From assembly GCF_000576595.1 (NCBI RefSeq), contig NZ_AWSA01000003.1, positions 1 to 64,000 on the forward strand: a stretch of DNA of 64,000 bases, read 5' to 3'. This stretch comes from Intrasporangium oryzae NRRL B-24470 (GTDB taxonomy: Bacteria; Actinomycetota; Actinomycetes; Actinomycetales; Dermatophilaceae). The notes below the pieces were generated by a model, which did no database searches, was not told the DNA's origin, and saw only the letters and a program-made list of their open reading frames with translations. This document shows positions 25,383-33,943 of the stretch, piece after piece. The translations under genes were made by a program, and so were the position numbers. Each line of letters begins with the position of its first letter. The stretch's first letter is position 1.

Positions 25383-26183
25383 ATGGCCACCCTGCACATC
25401 GGAGCGCACGTCGACCAGGAGGACCCCATCGCCGAGGCGAAGGCGCGGGGCGCGACGCTCTCGCAGTTCTTCCTCGGTGACCCCCAGAGCTACAAGGGGC
25501 CCGTCGTGCGCTACGCCGGAGGAGCGGAGGCGCTCAAGTCCGACGCGGAGGCCGCAGGCATCGACCTCTACGTCCATGCGCCCTACCCGATCAACGTCGC
25601 CGCGACCAACAACCGGATCCGCATCCCCGGACGCAAGCTCCTCCAGCAGCACCTCGTCGCCGCCGCCGAGATCGGCGCCAAGGGGGTCATCGTCCACGGC
25701 GGCCACCTCGGCAAGGACGAGGACGCCGCGGTCGGCTTCGACAACTGGCGCAAGTGCATCGACGGCCTCGACATGCCCGTGCGCCTCCTCATCGAGAACA
25801 CCGCCGGCGGCGACAACGCGATGGCCCGCAGGCTCGAGGCGATCGCGCGGCTCTGGGACGCGATCGGCCGGGCCAAGGGGGGCGACACCGTCGGGTTCTG
25901 CCTCGACACGTGCCACGCCCACGCCGGCGGCAACGACCTCGGCTCCGTCGTCGACGAGATCCGGGCCATCACCGGCCGGATCGACCTCGTCCACGCCAAC
26001 GACTCGCGCGACGAGTTCGACTCCGGCGCAGACCGGCACACCAACTTCGGGTCCGGCCACATCGCCGGAGACGCCCTTGCTGGTGTCATCCGGGCGGCCG
26101 GCGCACCGGTCGTCTGCGAGACCCCGGGTGGCCTCGAGGGCCAGCGCGCCGACATCGCCTGGCTCCGTTCGCAGGTCGAGTGA
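25383..26183 (+). CDS. Endonuclease IV (AP endonuclease 2) family protein
   Basis: 266 aa TIM barrel of the xylose-isomerase-like/Nfo type. Metal-site strings: IGAHV, YVHAPYPIN, IVHGGHLGK, LLIENTAGGD, GFCLDTCHAHAGG, LVHANDSRD, DRHTNFGSGHI and CETPG, matching the three-zinc site of endonuclease IV. It should incise DNA at abasic sites in base-excision repair. Slightly short (E. coli Nfo is 285 aa) but complete. Leaderless promoter. Tail-to-tail with the DUF4118 gene. Confidence 0.85.
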   Translation: MATLHIGAHVDQEDPIAEAKARGATLSQFFLGDPQSYKGPVVRYAGGAEALKSDAEAAGIDLYVHAPYPINVAATNNRIRIPGRKLLQQHLVAAAEIGAKGVIVHGGHLGKDEDAAVGFDNWRKCIDGLDMPVRLLIENTAGGDNAMARRLEAIARLWDAIGRAKGGDTVGFCLDTCHAHAGGNDLGSVVDEIRAITGRIDLVHANDSRDEFDSGADRHTNFGSGHIAGDALAGVIRAAGAPVVCETPGGLEGQRADIAWLRSQVE

Positions 26184-26193
26184 GCCCGGCGCC

Positions 26194-26982
26194 CTACCCC
26201 TGCTGAGGCGAGCTCGGGCCGGGGCTGCTTCGGCTCCGACCCCCACCTGAGGGACCGGCCCGCAGCACCTGGCCGGCGAGGAGCACCGCGGCCCGAAGCT
26301 GGTCCGGGGTCGGACGGACGACCCGCGAGGCGGCGGCGACGCGGAAGTACCCCACGGTCCGGCCGGCCTCGTCGACGGGGACCGCCGTCCACGAGTCGGT
26401 CGGCAGGCCAACCACCCCGACGCGCAGGTCGTGTCCGCGGACCGTCACCCGGCCCTGGCTGTCGACGACCGCGTCGTCGGGCGACGGCGTTCCCTCGACC
26501 CACTCGCACCGGTCGACGTCGAGCAGGCTCGTCATCGACTTCGCCACGGCCCGGGGCAGCGCCCTGCCCTCCGAGTCGGGAGCGATCGCGAGCAGCTCGA
26601 GCATCCCGGCGAGGTAGCCGTCTCGGCGCTGGGCAGCGGCCTGCGCCCGATGCCCCCACAGCGCCAGCTCGGTCACGGCGAGGCCGACCACGACGAGCGC
26701 GACGGCCAGCACGAGATCGTCCCGCTGGTGGATCGAGAGGCTGAGGTAGGGAACGGTGAGGAAGAAGTCGAACCCGCCCGCGGCAGCGAGCGCGGAGATG
26801 ACGCCGGCGACGCGGTCGCCGGTCGCGGCCGCCGCAACGACGGGCAGCACGAGGAGCATCGCCTGGGTGCTCTGCGACATCGAGTCCCGGAAGAGGGCGA
26901 GCAGCCCCGCCAGGGCGAGCGGGACCAGCGCGGCAGCCCACCGGACGGCACCCCGGTGGAGAGTGAGCCACTCGGTTGTCAT
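26194..26982 (-). CDS. DUF4118 (KdpD-like) membrane protein
   Basis: 262 aa. Four membrane helices in residues 15-105 with the KdpD-type motif GFDFFLTVPYLSLSIHQRDDLV, followed by a soluble region that looks GAF-like but without a histidine-kinase domain. KdpD proper has an Usp and kinase domain; this is the isolated sensor-type membrane module. Possible role in sensing membrane or ionic conditions; partner unknown. Start ATG 26982, with GGAGG unusually close. A longer frame to 27099 has no support. Confidence 0.75.
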   Translation of the reverse strand: MTTEWLTLHRGAVRWAAALVPLALAGLLALFRDSMSQSTQAMLLVLPVVAAAATGDRVAGVISALAAAGGFDFFLTVPYLSLSIHQRDDLVLAVALVVVGLAVTELALWGHRAQAAAQRRDGYLAGMLELLAIAPDSEGRALPRAVAKSMTSLLDVDRCEWVEGTPSPDDAVVDSQGRVTVRGHDLRVGVVGLPTDSWTAVPVDEAGRTVGYFRVAAASRVVRPTPDQLRAAVLLAGQVLRAGPSGGGRSRSSPGPSSPQQG

Positions 26983-27098
26983 GCCTCCACGCAACCACGG
27001 CGAAGTCGCCCTGGGGCTCGAAACACCGATCCCGTTCGGCGTCTTGACGGCATCTTGACGCTGTCGGGAACCTTCAAGCGCCTCCCTGCCCGGCGGCA

Positions 27099-27104
27099 TA
27101 CTGT
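27099..27104 (+). promoter_or_regulatory. -10 box (TACTGT) of the DUF3224 gene
   Basis: TACTGT, 6 nt before ATG 27111, next to a GCGGCATAC copy (27093-27101). Confidence 0.5.
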
Positions 27105-27110
27105 CGCGTC

Positions 27111-27509
27111 ATGACGAGCAGCGCGACCTTCACGACGTCCGACTTCGACGTCACCGACTACGTCCCCGCGATCACGACCGGCCTGCCGACCGGCCACCTG
27201 CGCATGAGCAAGACGTATGCCGGTGACGTCGTCGGGCGGAGCATCACGCAGTTCACGTCGGCGTTCGACCAGAGCACCGGGGTCGGGACGTACGTCGCCA
27301 TGGAGTCCTTCGAGGGGACGGTCGACGGCAGGCGGGGCGCGTTCAACTTCGTCCACGCCGCCTCGACGAGCGGCTCCGACCGGGCGAACGAGTACGGCCT
27401 CATCGTGCCGGGAAGCGGCACCGAGGAGCTCGAGGGGATCACGGGGACGGTCGCCCTCCGGATCGATGCCGACGGGACGCACCACATGGACTTCCACCAC
27501 AACCTCTGA
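27111..27509 (+). CDS. DUF3224 family protein
   Basis: 132 aa beta-barrel-type protein; the family pattern TGHLRMSKTYAGDVVG, YVAMESFEGTVDGRRGAF and LEGITGTVALRID is clear. Allene-oxide-cyclase-like fold has been proposed for this family; function unknown. Cytoplasmic. Leaderless start. A strong hairpin follows. Confidence 0.85.
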   Translation: MTSSATFTTSDFDVTDYVPAITTGLPTGHLRMSKTYAGDVVGRSITQFTSAFDQSTGVGTYVAMESFEGTVDGRRGAFNFVHAASTSGSDRANEYGLIVPGSGTEELEGITGTVALRIDADGTHHMDFHHNL

Positions 27510-27564
27510 CGCCGAGGCCACCCGTCCGGGCCACCCGTCCGGGCCACCAAGGGGCCTCTGACGG

Positions 27565-27597
27565 GCACGTCCCGGGGACACGGTCCCCGGGACGTGC
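27565..27597. terminator. Bidirectional terminator hairpin, 15-bp perfect stem
   Basis: Arms 27565-27579 and 27583-27597 around a 3-nt loop, between the convergent DUF3224 and DUF3618 genes. A 13-bp direct repeat GCCACCCGTCCGG lies just upstream (about 27518-27545). Confidence 0.75.
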
Positions 27598-27614
27598 GCT
27601 CCGTCGCGGAGGGG

Positions 27615-28283
27615 TCAGCCGTGGCGCTGCTCCTGCACGACGTCCCTCGACTCAGCGGCGCTGGCGCGGACGTCGTCGGCCGCCTGCCGCCCCTCGTCCG
27701 TGACGTTCTCGACCGCGGCCTGGGCGCGGTCCTTGACCTCGGCGACGGCCGCCTGGGCCGGCTCACGGAGGTGCTCCGCGGACTCCTTCGCCACGCTCTT
27801 GGCCTCGTCCAGTGCGGGCTGGGCCCGGTCCTTGACGGTTTCGCTCAGCTCGCGCTCCTTCGCGGAGGCGGGCAGGAGACTGCCGACGAGCCAGCCGACC
27901 CCGAGGGCGACGAACCCCGCGGCCAGCGGGTTGCCCCTCGCGCGCCGGGCCGCCGCCTGCTTCGCGTCGTGGGCGGCATCGCCGACGCCCGATGCGGCTC
28001 CCGAGGCCATCCCGGTGGCCGAGTCGCCCAGGTCGGAGGCCGAGCCCATGACGTGGTCCTTCACGCTGCCCGCCGCGTCGCGGACCTTGTCGACCTGACG
28101 GCGTGCGACGTTGCCCGGGGTGACGGCCTCGCCGAGCGCGTTGACGTCCCGGCTCAGCTCGCTCCGGGTCCGCTCGATGTCGGCGCGGATCGCATCCGGG
28201 TCGGTCCGCATGCCCGTCGTCGCCAGCACGTCATCTCGGTCGGTCGTGCGGCCGCCGGTCGGGCTGCTCATCTCGGTGCTCAC
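27615..28283 (-). CDS. DUF3618 protein with one membrane helix
   Basis: 222 aa. DUF3618 signature RADIERTRSELSRDVNALGEAVTPGNVARRQVDKVRD near the N-terminus, a single helix GFVALGVGWLVGSLLPAS (about residue 135), then an Ala/Glu/Lys-rich apolipoprotein-like coiled tail. Last gene of a three-gene operon; GTG 28283 overlaps the preceding stop (GTGA). Likely an envelope or membrane-organising protein; function unknown. Confidence 0.82.
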   Translation of the reverse strand: MSTEMSSPTGGRTTDRDDVLATTGMRTDPDAIRADIERTRSELSRDVNALGEAVTPGNVARRQVDKVRDAAGSVKDHVMGSASDLGDSATGMASGAASGVGDAAHDAKQAAARRARGNPLAAGFVALGVGWLVGSLLPASAKERELSETVKDRAQPALDEAKSVAKESAEHLREPAQAAVAEVKDRAQAAVENVTDEGRQAADDVRASAAESRDVVQEQRHG

Positions 28284-28843
28284 AGCTGCTCCTCGTGTCC
28301 CTTGAGCGCACCGGGGACCTGCTTGGCGGTCTCCACGGTGCGCGGCATTCCCTGGATCTGCTTGATGTCGCGGCGCCCGACCATGGCGAGCACGGCTGCG
28401 ACCACGGCCCAGATGACCATGACGATGACGGCGGCCCAGCCGCGGTCGTCGATGGCGCGAGACAACCACTCCCACACGGCCAACGAGAGGAAGAGCAGGG
28501 TGAACCACCCGGCGGCGGCGGCGCCGCTCAGCATCCCCGCCCCCCGGCCGGCCCTGGTGGCGGTCTCCCGCGCCTCGGCCTTGGCGAGCGCGACCTCCTG
28601 GTGCAGGAGCGTCGAGAGCCCGCTGGTGATGTCGCCGACGAGCTCGCCGATCGAGGCGCTCTGCGCCTTCTCCTCGGCCGTCTCCATGCCCAGGTGCGTG
28701 CCCATCGAGCCGGTGCCCATCGAGCCGGTGCCCATCGAGTCAGTCGGATAGGTCTCCGACTGCACCGGGTCCGATGGCAGGGTCCCGGCGGGGTAGGACT
28801 CCGGCGGTGGGACGGGTTGGCCGCCGCTCCATGTGCTGGTCAT
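28280..28843 (-). CDS. Phage-holin-like membrane protein (PF07332 type)
   Basis: 187 aa. Region IGELVGDITSGLSTLLHQEVALAKAEARE followed by two membrane helices is the pattern of the actinobacterial putative holin superfamily III; these chromosomal copies are not lytic phage genes. The N-terminus has three 5-residue units (GTGSM type) encoded by 15-bp direct repeats at about 28700-28742. ATGA overlap with the upstream gene; GTGA overlap with DUF3618, so the three are translationally coupled. Confidence 0.8.
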   Translation of the reverse strand: MTSTWSGGQPVPPPESYPAGTLPSDPVQSETYPTDSMGTGSMGTGSMGTHLGMETAEEKAQSASIGELVGDITSGLSTLLHQEVALAKAEARETATRAGRGAGMLSGAAAAGWFTLLFLSLAVWEWLSRAIDDRGWAAVIVMVIWAVVAAVLAMVGRRDIKQIQGMPRTVETAKQVPGALKGHEEQL

Positions 28844-29835
28844 CGGCGCTCCTCGTCGAAGATGCCGAGGCTGTCGTCCTCGTCGACGGCCGGATACGTC
28901 GCTGTCGCGGGGTAGGCGTTCTCCGCGGTGTAGGTGCTCGAGGCCGGGTACGCGTCCTCGGCGGTGTAGGTGCTGGGCGCCGGGGTGCCACCCGTGGTTG
29001 CGTAGGGGTCCGTTCCCGCGTAGGGGTCGGTGCTCGCATAGGGGTCCGTTGCCGCGTAGGGGTCGGTGGCCCCGTAGGTGCCTGCAGCGGGGTAGGACCC
29101 CGTCGCTCCGGAGGTCCCCGAGCCGGTGGTCGGCTCGTCCCCGTCGGCGGTGAGGCCGCGGGTCAGCCGGCCTCCGATGACGCCGACCGCGGCCGCCGCG
29201 AGGAGGAAGGTGCCCGGCCGGCGGCGCGCGAAGGACCGCACGTCGTCGAGCAGCTCGGCGGGCTCACGGCGCTCGAGCCAGCCGGCCAGCTCACGGGCCT
29301 TCGACGAGGCCTGCTCCGCCAGGTCGGTGGCGATGCCGCGCTGCTCGACGCTCGTGCCGGAAGCCATCTGGCCGAGCTCGTCGGCGAGGGAGCGAAGGCC
29401 CCCGACCGCCCGACCGCTCTGCGTGGAGGCCTGGTCGTTGAGCTCGGTGCGCAGCTGCATGAGCAGCTGCTTCACCTGTGCGGTCGTCTCGGCGGCGACG
29501 TCCTTCACCTCGGACTTCGCGGTGTCGGCCACCCGCGCCGTTCCGGCCTTCGCGTCCTGCGCCACCGAGGCGGCCTCGTCCTTGACGACGGCCGCGGTGC
29601 CCTCTCCTGCCGGCGGCTGCGCGGTGGCAGTCGCCGCCTCCGGGTACTCCCGCGTCACGTGGGGCGCAGTGTCGGTGCGGCCACCCGCCGGGTACTCCGC
29701 CGGGTACTCCGTCGGGTGTGCCGTCGAGTATGCCGTCGAGCCGCCTTGCGCTGCAGGCATGCCGGTGTCGTCGACCGGGTCCCACGTCGAGACCTGCTGC
29801 GTGGATTCCTGCGTCTCGTGGTGTCGTTCGGTCAT
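28840..29835 (-). CDS. Low-complexity membrane-associated protein with TDPYA repeats
   Basis: 331 aa, family not recognised. N-terminal Tyr/Pro/Glu-rich tail, an Ala/Lys/Glu helical region (about 75-190) resembling late-embryogenesis/apolipoprotein-type helices, a basic ARRRPG stretch and one membrane helix (about 222-238), then a C-terminal tail with five-residue repeats (ATDPYASTDPYAGTDPYAT) and Tyr-Pro motifs. First gene of the operon with the holin-like and DUF3618 genes; the trio probably shapes or stabilises the membrane. AAAGGGG precedes the ATG. Confidence 0.65.
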   Translation of the reverse strand: MTERHHETQESTQQVSTWDPVDDTGMPAAQGGSTAYSTAHPTEYPAEYPAGGRTDTAPHVTREYPEAATATAQPPAGEGTAAVVKDEAASVAQDAKAGTARVADTAKSEVKDVAAETTAQVKQLLMQLRTELNDQASTQSGRAVGGLRSLADELGQMASGTSVEQRGIATDLAEQASSKARELAGWLERREPAELLDDVRSFARRRPGTFLLAAAAVGVIGGRLTRGLTADGDEPTTGSGTSGATGSYPAAGTYGATDPYAATDPYASTDPYAGTDPYATTGGTPAPSTYTAEDAYPASSTYTAENAYPATATYPAVDEDDSLGIFDEERR

Positions 29836-29976
29836 GGGCGTGAGCCCCTTTCAGGCCGGGCGTCGGACCCGAGATGCGCGCCCTCGGTTGGGCGAGCACG
29901 GGGCCAACGCGGATGTCCGTCCCCCGTGCCCTACCCATCGGGCGGGATGCCAACCACATCCGGCCGACGCCGCCAC

Positions 29977-29982
29977 TACGCT
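29977..29982 (+). promoter_or_regulatory. -10 box (TACGCT) of the GNAT gene
   Basis: TACGCT, 6 nt before ATG 29989. Confidence 0.5.
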
Positions 29983-29988
29983 GCCGCC

Positions 29989-30684
29989 ATGCGTGACGAC
30001 GCCGACGGGCCTCTCTCGCGCCACATCCGGACGCTCGCCGCGTCGTGGCGCGCCATGGCGGCCCCGCATCCGGGGTCGTGGGTCGTGGAGGACGAGGGTG
30101 TCGTCGCCTCGCGCGTCCCGGACCACCCCGTGCTCGACAACGCGATCCTTCTCGAGCCGGGTGCGTTGCCGTGCCTGCGCGAGCTCTATCCGCCGACGAG
30201 CGCGTATGCCGTGTGGACCCATTCGCCCGGGTGCGCGGCGGTTGTCGAGGCGGCCGGGTTCGCCCGCTCCGAGGTGACGCACCCGATGGTGTGCCGGATC
30301 GAGGACGCGCCGCCCCCGACAGAGGCGGACCGGTCAGCCGTGGTCGGCGGCCGGCCTGTCGACGTGGTCGACGAGCTCAACGGGCTCGACCCGGACCTGC
30401 TCGCGGGCGTCGAGGGCCTCGAGGTGTGGACCGACCGAGGTGGCGACTCGTGTGCCGCCCTCTTCCGCTGCGACGACGACGTCAACGTCTCGATGGTCGC
30501 GACACGACCGGAGGCCCGGAGGCGCGGCCTCGCCTCCGCGGTCCTGCGGGTCGCGCTCGCCGATGCGCGGGCGCGAGGTGCCGTGACGGCGAGCCTCCAG
30601 TCGTCCGAGATGGCCGTGGGCCTCTATGCGGGGCTCGGCTTCCGCCAGGTCGCGACGTGGCAGGAGTGGCAGCTCCCGAGGTGA
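29989..30684 (+). CDS. GNAT family N-acetyltransferase
   Basis: 231 aa. The acetyl-CoA loop is VATRPEARRRGLASAVLRVAL (about residues 165-185), followed by ASLQSSEMAVGLYAGLGFRQV, typical of GNAT motifs A and B. The N-terminal 100 residues form a diverged partner domain. Substrate unknown. Leaderless promoter; ends before a terminator hairpin. Confidence 0.87.
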   Translation: MRDDADGPLSRHIRTLAASWRAMAAPHPGSWVVEDEGVVASRVPDHPVLDNAILLEPGALPCLRELYPPTSAYAVWTHSPGCAAVVEAAGFARSEVTHPMVCRIEDAPPPTEADRSAVVGGRPVDVVDELNGLDPDLLAGVEGLEVWTDRGGDSCAALFRCDDDVNVSMVATRPEARRRGLASAVLRVALADARARGAVTASLQSSEMAVGLYAGLGFRQVATWQEWQLPR

Positions 30685-30689
30685 CGCAC

Positions 30690-30736
30690 GAGGCGGCCGG
30701 CCACTCGCTCCCCCGATGCGAATGGCCGGCCGCCTC
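30690..30736. terminator. Bidirectional terminator hairpin, 14-bp perfect stem
   Basis: Arms 30690-30703 and 30723-30736 with a 19-nt loop, between convergent GNAT and ABC permease genes. Confidence 0.65.
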
Positions 30737-30745
30737 GGCCCCCGG

Positions 30746-31645
30746 TCAGTCCTCCGTGCGCTTGACGAACGCGCGGATCGCGAGCGGCGCGAACACGATC
30801 GCGAGCCCGACCGACCAGACCACGGTCACGAGCACCGGGTGCTGGAGCGGCCACGCGGCATCGGGCCCGGCGGCCGGAGCGTTGCCCCACAGCTCTCGCA
30901 GCGCCTGGACCAGGGCGCTGATCGGGTTCCATTCGGCGATGGTCCGCAGCCATGGGGTCATGTTGTCGGTCGGCGCAAAGGTGTTGGCGAGGAAGGTGAT
31001 CGGGAACATCGTCGTGAACATGAACCCGTTGACGCCCTCGACGGAGGTGAACTTCGATCCGACGAGGATCCCGAGCCAGATCATCGCGAACCCGAAGAGG
31101 AGCAGCAGGCCGAAGGCGAGGACGGCCTTGGCGAAGCCCTCGTGGATGCGCCAGCCGATCGCGAGACCGGTGACGGACATGACGACGATGCCGATGCTCG
31201 AGTGGAGCAGGCTGGAGATGCTCCGCCCGACGAGGACGGAGGAGCGAGAGATCGGCAGGGACCGGAACCGGTCGACGATGCCGCGGCCGATGTCGGCCGT
31301 CAGGCCGATCGCGACGACGAAGGACGAGAAGGCCATCGTCTGGGCCATGATTCCGGGCAGCAGCCACTCGCGGTATCCCGAGCCGGGCGTCTGGATCGAG
31401 CTGCCGAAGACGAACGCGAAGAGCAGCACGAACATGATCGGCTGGATCGTGACGTCGGCGAGCATCTCGGGCTGGCGCCGGATGTGCTTGAGGTTGCGCC
31501 AGACCATGGTGCGCACCTCGCGCAGGCGGCTCGGCGCGTGGAGGTGCGGTGCGGTGACGGCGGGGGCCGCGGTGGACCGCGGGACGTCGGTGGCCGTCCG
31601 GGACTCGTCGCGAATCGCGGTGGCGGCGGTGGTGTAGTCGGTCAT
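30746..31645 (-). CDS. ABC-2 type permease, DrrB-like
   Basis: 299 aa with six membrane helices after a 45-residue cytoplasmic tail; the ABC-2 motif DRFRSLPISRSSVLVGR (about residues 130-147) and QPIMFVLLFAFVFG are as in daunorubicin-exporter permeases. Forms a heteromer with the ATPase encoded directly upstream (ATGA overlap) and probably exports a lipophilic compound. Confidence 0.9.
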   Translation of the reverse strand: MTDYTTAATAIRDESRTATDVPRSTAAPAVTAPHLHAPSRLREVRTMVWRNLKHIRRQPEMLADVTIQPIMFVLLFAFVFGSSIQTPGSGYREWLLPGIMAQTMAFSSFVVAIGLTADIGRGIVDRFRSLPISRSSVLVGRSISSLLHSSIGIVVMSVTGLAIGWRIHEGFAKAVLAFGLLLLFGFAMIWLGILVGSKFTSVEGVNGFMFTTMFPITFLANTFAPTDNMTPWLRTIAEWNPISALVQALRELWGNAPAAGPDAAWPLQHPVLVTVVWSVGLAIVFAPLAIRAFVKRTED

Positions 31646-32676
31646 CGTGACTCCTCGGCGGTGTCGCCGTCTGCGTGGGCCCGGTCCGTCTCGGCCCGGT
31701 GCCCGGTGAGGTTGAGGAAGACGTCGTCGAGGCTCGGCCGCTTGAGGCCGAGGTCGTCGAGGACGATGTCGGTGCCGGCGAAGACACCGGCGATGCGCGT
31801 CATGTCCGCCAGGCCGTCCGCTGGTGCGGTGAGCTGGCGGGCGGCCTCGTCGACGTGGACGCCGGAGGTGTGGGCCGCGAGCAGACGCCTGGCCTCCTCG
31901 AGCTGGTCGGCGTGCGAGACGGTGAGGACGATGCTGGCGCGGCCCGACTGGTCCTTGAGCTCGAGCGGGGTGCCCTCGGCGATGATCCGGCCGTGGTCGA
32001 CGACGACGATCCGGTCGGCGAGCTGGTCGGCCTCCTCGAGGTACTGGGTCGTCAGCAGCAGGGTCGTCCCGTCGCGGACGAGCCCCCGCAGGACCTCCCA
32101 GAGCTCGACGCGGCTGCGGGGGTCGAGGCCCGTCGTCGGCTCGTCGAGGAAGAGGACGGGCGGCGCGGCGATGAGGCTCACGGCGAGGTCGAGGCGCCGT
32201 CGCATGCCTCCGGAGTAGCTCTTGATGACCTTGTCGCCGGCGTCTGCGAGGGAGAACCGCTCGAGCAGCTCGTCGCCCAGCCGGGCGATGTCGGCCCGGG
32301 AGAGGCCGTAGAGCGACCCGATGAGCCGGAGGTTCTCGCGGCCGGTCAGGAACTCGTCGACGGTGGCGGCCTGTCCGGTGAGGCCCATGCTCCGGCGGAC
32401 GGCGTCCGGGTCGGTGAGGACGTCGTGCCCGGCGACCCGGGCGGTGCCGCTCGTCGGCCGGGTGAGCGTCGTCATCATCCGCACCGTCGTCGTCTTGCCT
32501 GCACCGTTGGGCCCGAGGAGGCCGAGGACGCTGCCCTGCGGAACGGTGAAGCTGACGTCGTCGACGGCGGTCATGTCGCCGAAGGTCTTGACGAGGTGCT
32601 CGGCCTCCATGGCTGGCCCGGAGTACTCCTTCCGCGCCGGACGGAGAGGGTCGCGGAGGGTGTCGGTGATGGTCAT
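31642..32676 (-). CDS. ABC transporter ATP-binding protein, DrrA-like
   Basis: 344 aa. Walker A GPNGAGKTTT, Q-loop, signature SYSGGMRRRLDLA, Walker B VLFLDEPTTGLD and the switch His region are intact; the DrrA-type C-terminal domain (about 240-330) follows. Energises the DrrB-like permease. Start ATG 32676; a sigma-70-like promoter lies upstream at 32735-32762, so this operon, unlike many neighbours, has a real 5' leader. Confidence 0.92.
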   Translation of the reverse strand: MTITDTLRDPLRPARKEYSGPAMEAEHLVKTFGDMTAVDDVSFTVPQGSVLGLLGPNGAGKTTTVRMMTTLTRPTSGTARVAGHDVLTDPDAVRRSMGLTGQAATVDEFLTGRENLRLIGSLYGLSRADIARLGDELLERFSLADAGDKVIKSYSGGMRRRLDLAVSLIAAPPVLFLDEPTTGLDPRSRVELWEVLRGLVRDGTTLLLTTQYLEEADQLADRIVVVDHGRIIAEGTPLELKDQSGRASIVLTVSHADQLEEARRLLAAHTSGVHVDEAARQLTAPADGLADMTRIAGVFAGTDIVLDDLGLKRPSLDDVFLNLTGHRAETDRAHADGDTAEESR

Positions 32677-32734
32677 TGCTGTGGTTCCCCCGATCGGTGG
32701 TCTGCGTGGTCCGACGCTACGGCCCACCCCTGAC

Positions 32735-32762
32735 AGCCTAGATCGCGTGTGGACACTGTCAA
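32735..32762 (-). promoter_or_regulatory. Promoter TTGACA-16-TAGGCT for the DrrAB-like operon
   Basis: Perfect -35 TTGACA (32757-32762) and TAGGCT -10 (32735-32740), 16 bp apart. Inverted half-sites TGACAG (32731-32736) and CTGTCA (32756-32761) flank it and could form an operator. Confidence 0.65.
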
Positions 32763-32882
32763 CATCTTTTTCGACGACGGTGGTCTTTCGCCGAGGGCGT
32801 ATCCCGACTGAGCGACGGACCCCACCGTGGCGTGCGAGTCTGGGGAGACGCCCAGCCCCCAGCCTCACGATCGGAGACGGCC

Positions 32883-33323
32883 ATGACCCAGCTCGCCCGA
32901 CACCCGGGGCCCTCCGGGCAGCGGCATCCGTCGCGACCGACCCCCCGACCCGCGACCAGGCCAACCCCGCTTCTCCGGGTCGTCTACGGCCGGCTCATCC
33001 GCCGCCTGCGCCAGCGCCAGGGACGGACCCTGGCGCAGGTGGCCGCCGAGGCCGGGGTCTCGATCGCCTATCTCTCCGAGATCGAGCGCGGGCTCAAGGA
33101 GCCGTCGTCCGAGGTGCTCGCCGCGGTCTGCGTGGCGCTCGGGTCGAGCATCACCGGTCTCGTCGGAGCCGCACACGTCGAGCTGCGCGACGGCTCCGCG
33201 GACCGGTCGGGCGACACCGCCTACGGCGTGCTCGACCTCACCGTCGACCGCCCCGTCACCTCTCTCGCGTCGATCCCGGCCTCGCCTGCCCGGTCGTCGG
33301 AGCCGAGCCTTCTCGCGGCCTGA
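32883..33323 (+). CDS. XRE-family regulator, ClgR/PopR-like
   Basis: 146 aa. A single [53 protein letters not shown] (about residues 38-87), very close to the ClgR/PopR subgroup, which activates clp protease genes in actinobacteria. It sits tail to tail with a clpP pair, as popR does near clpP3-clpP4 in Streptomyces (known from the family), so it probably activates them. Its last 103 nt overlap the 3' end of the second clpP gene on the opposite strand. The N-terminal 35 residues are Pro/Arg-rich and may be disordered. Confidence 0.8.
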   Translation: MTQLARHPGPSGQRHPSRPTPRPATRPTPLLRVVYGRLIRRLRQRQGRTLAQVAAEAGVSIAYLSEIERGLKEPSSEVLAAVCVALGSSITGLVGAAHVELRDGSADRSGDTAYGVLDLTVDRPVTSLASIPASPARSSEPSLLAA

Positions 33324-33943
33324 GCACCCTGCCGCGCGCCGACGGCGCCGACCTCGCCCGCGCGCTCGATGACGTCGTCGACGACCCCGAAGTCGAGTGC
33401 CTCCACCGCGGTCAGCACATGGTCGCGGTCCGTGTCGCGGCGCAGCTGCTCGACCGTCCGACCCGTGTGGTGGCTCAGCACCTCCTCGACCTGGGACCGC
33501 ACCCGGAGCAGCTCGCCCGCCTGCAGCGCGAGGTCGGACACGGTCCCCTGGCCGCCTCCCGAAGGCTGGTGGAGCAGCACCCGTGAGTGCCGCAGCGCGA
33601 AGCGCCGGCCGGGCTCCCCGGCCGCGAGGAGCACCGCGGCGGCCGAGGCCGCCTGGCCGAGGCAGTACGTCGCGACCGGCGTCGGCACGAACTGCATCGT
33701 GTCGTAGATCGCCATGAGGGCCGTGAAGGAGCCGCCCGGCGAGTTGATGTAGAGCGAGACCTCCCGCTCGGGGGCGACGTGCGCGAGGTGGAGGAGCTGG
33801 GCCATGACGACGTTGGCCACGCCGTCGTCGATCTCCGTCCCGACGAAGATGATCCGTTCCTGGAGCAGCCGGCTGTAGATGTCGAAGCTGCGCTCCCCTG
33901 CGGGGGTCCGTTCGACGACGTACGGAATCGTGTAGCTGCTCAT
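33221..33943 (-). CDS. clpP: ATP-dependent Clp protease proteolytic subunit (second of pair)
   Basis: 240 aa. Catalytic triad visible: Ser in [11 protein letters not shown] (about residue 97), His in VLLHQPSGG (about 122) and Asp in RRDTDRDH (about 170). ClpP fold otherwise complete ([11 protein letters not shown]). The C-terminal 40 residues after VIERAGEVG extend beyond a usual ClpP and overlap the XRE regulator gene on the other strand. It should form mixed heptamer rings with the upstream ClpP and work with a ClpX/ClpC ATPase. ATG 33943 overlaps the previous stop (ATGA). Confidence 0.92.
   Translation of the reverse strand: MSSYTIPYVVERTPAGERSFDIYSRLLQERIIFVGTEIDDGVANVVMAQLLHLAHVAPEREVSLYINSPGGSFTALMAIYDTMQFVPTPVATYCLGQAASAAAVLLAAGEPGRRFALRHSRVLLHQPSGGGQGTVSDLALQAGELLRVRSQVEEVLSHHTGRTVEQLRRDTDRDHVLTAVEALDFGVVDDVIERAGEVGAVGARQGAQAARRLGSDDRAGEAGIDAREVTGRSTVRSSTP

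Noticed and set aside
28280-28843. Prophage remnant (holin)
   Set aside because: No other phage genes; coupled to non-phage membrane genes and of a family common on actinobacterial chromosomes.
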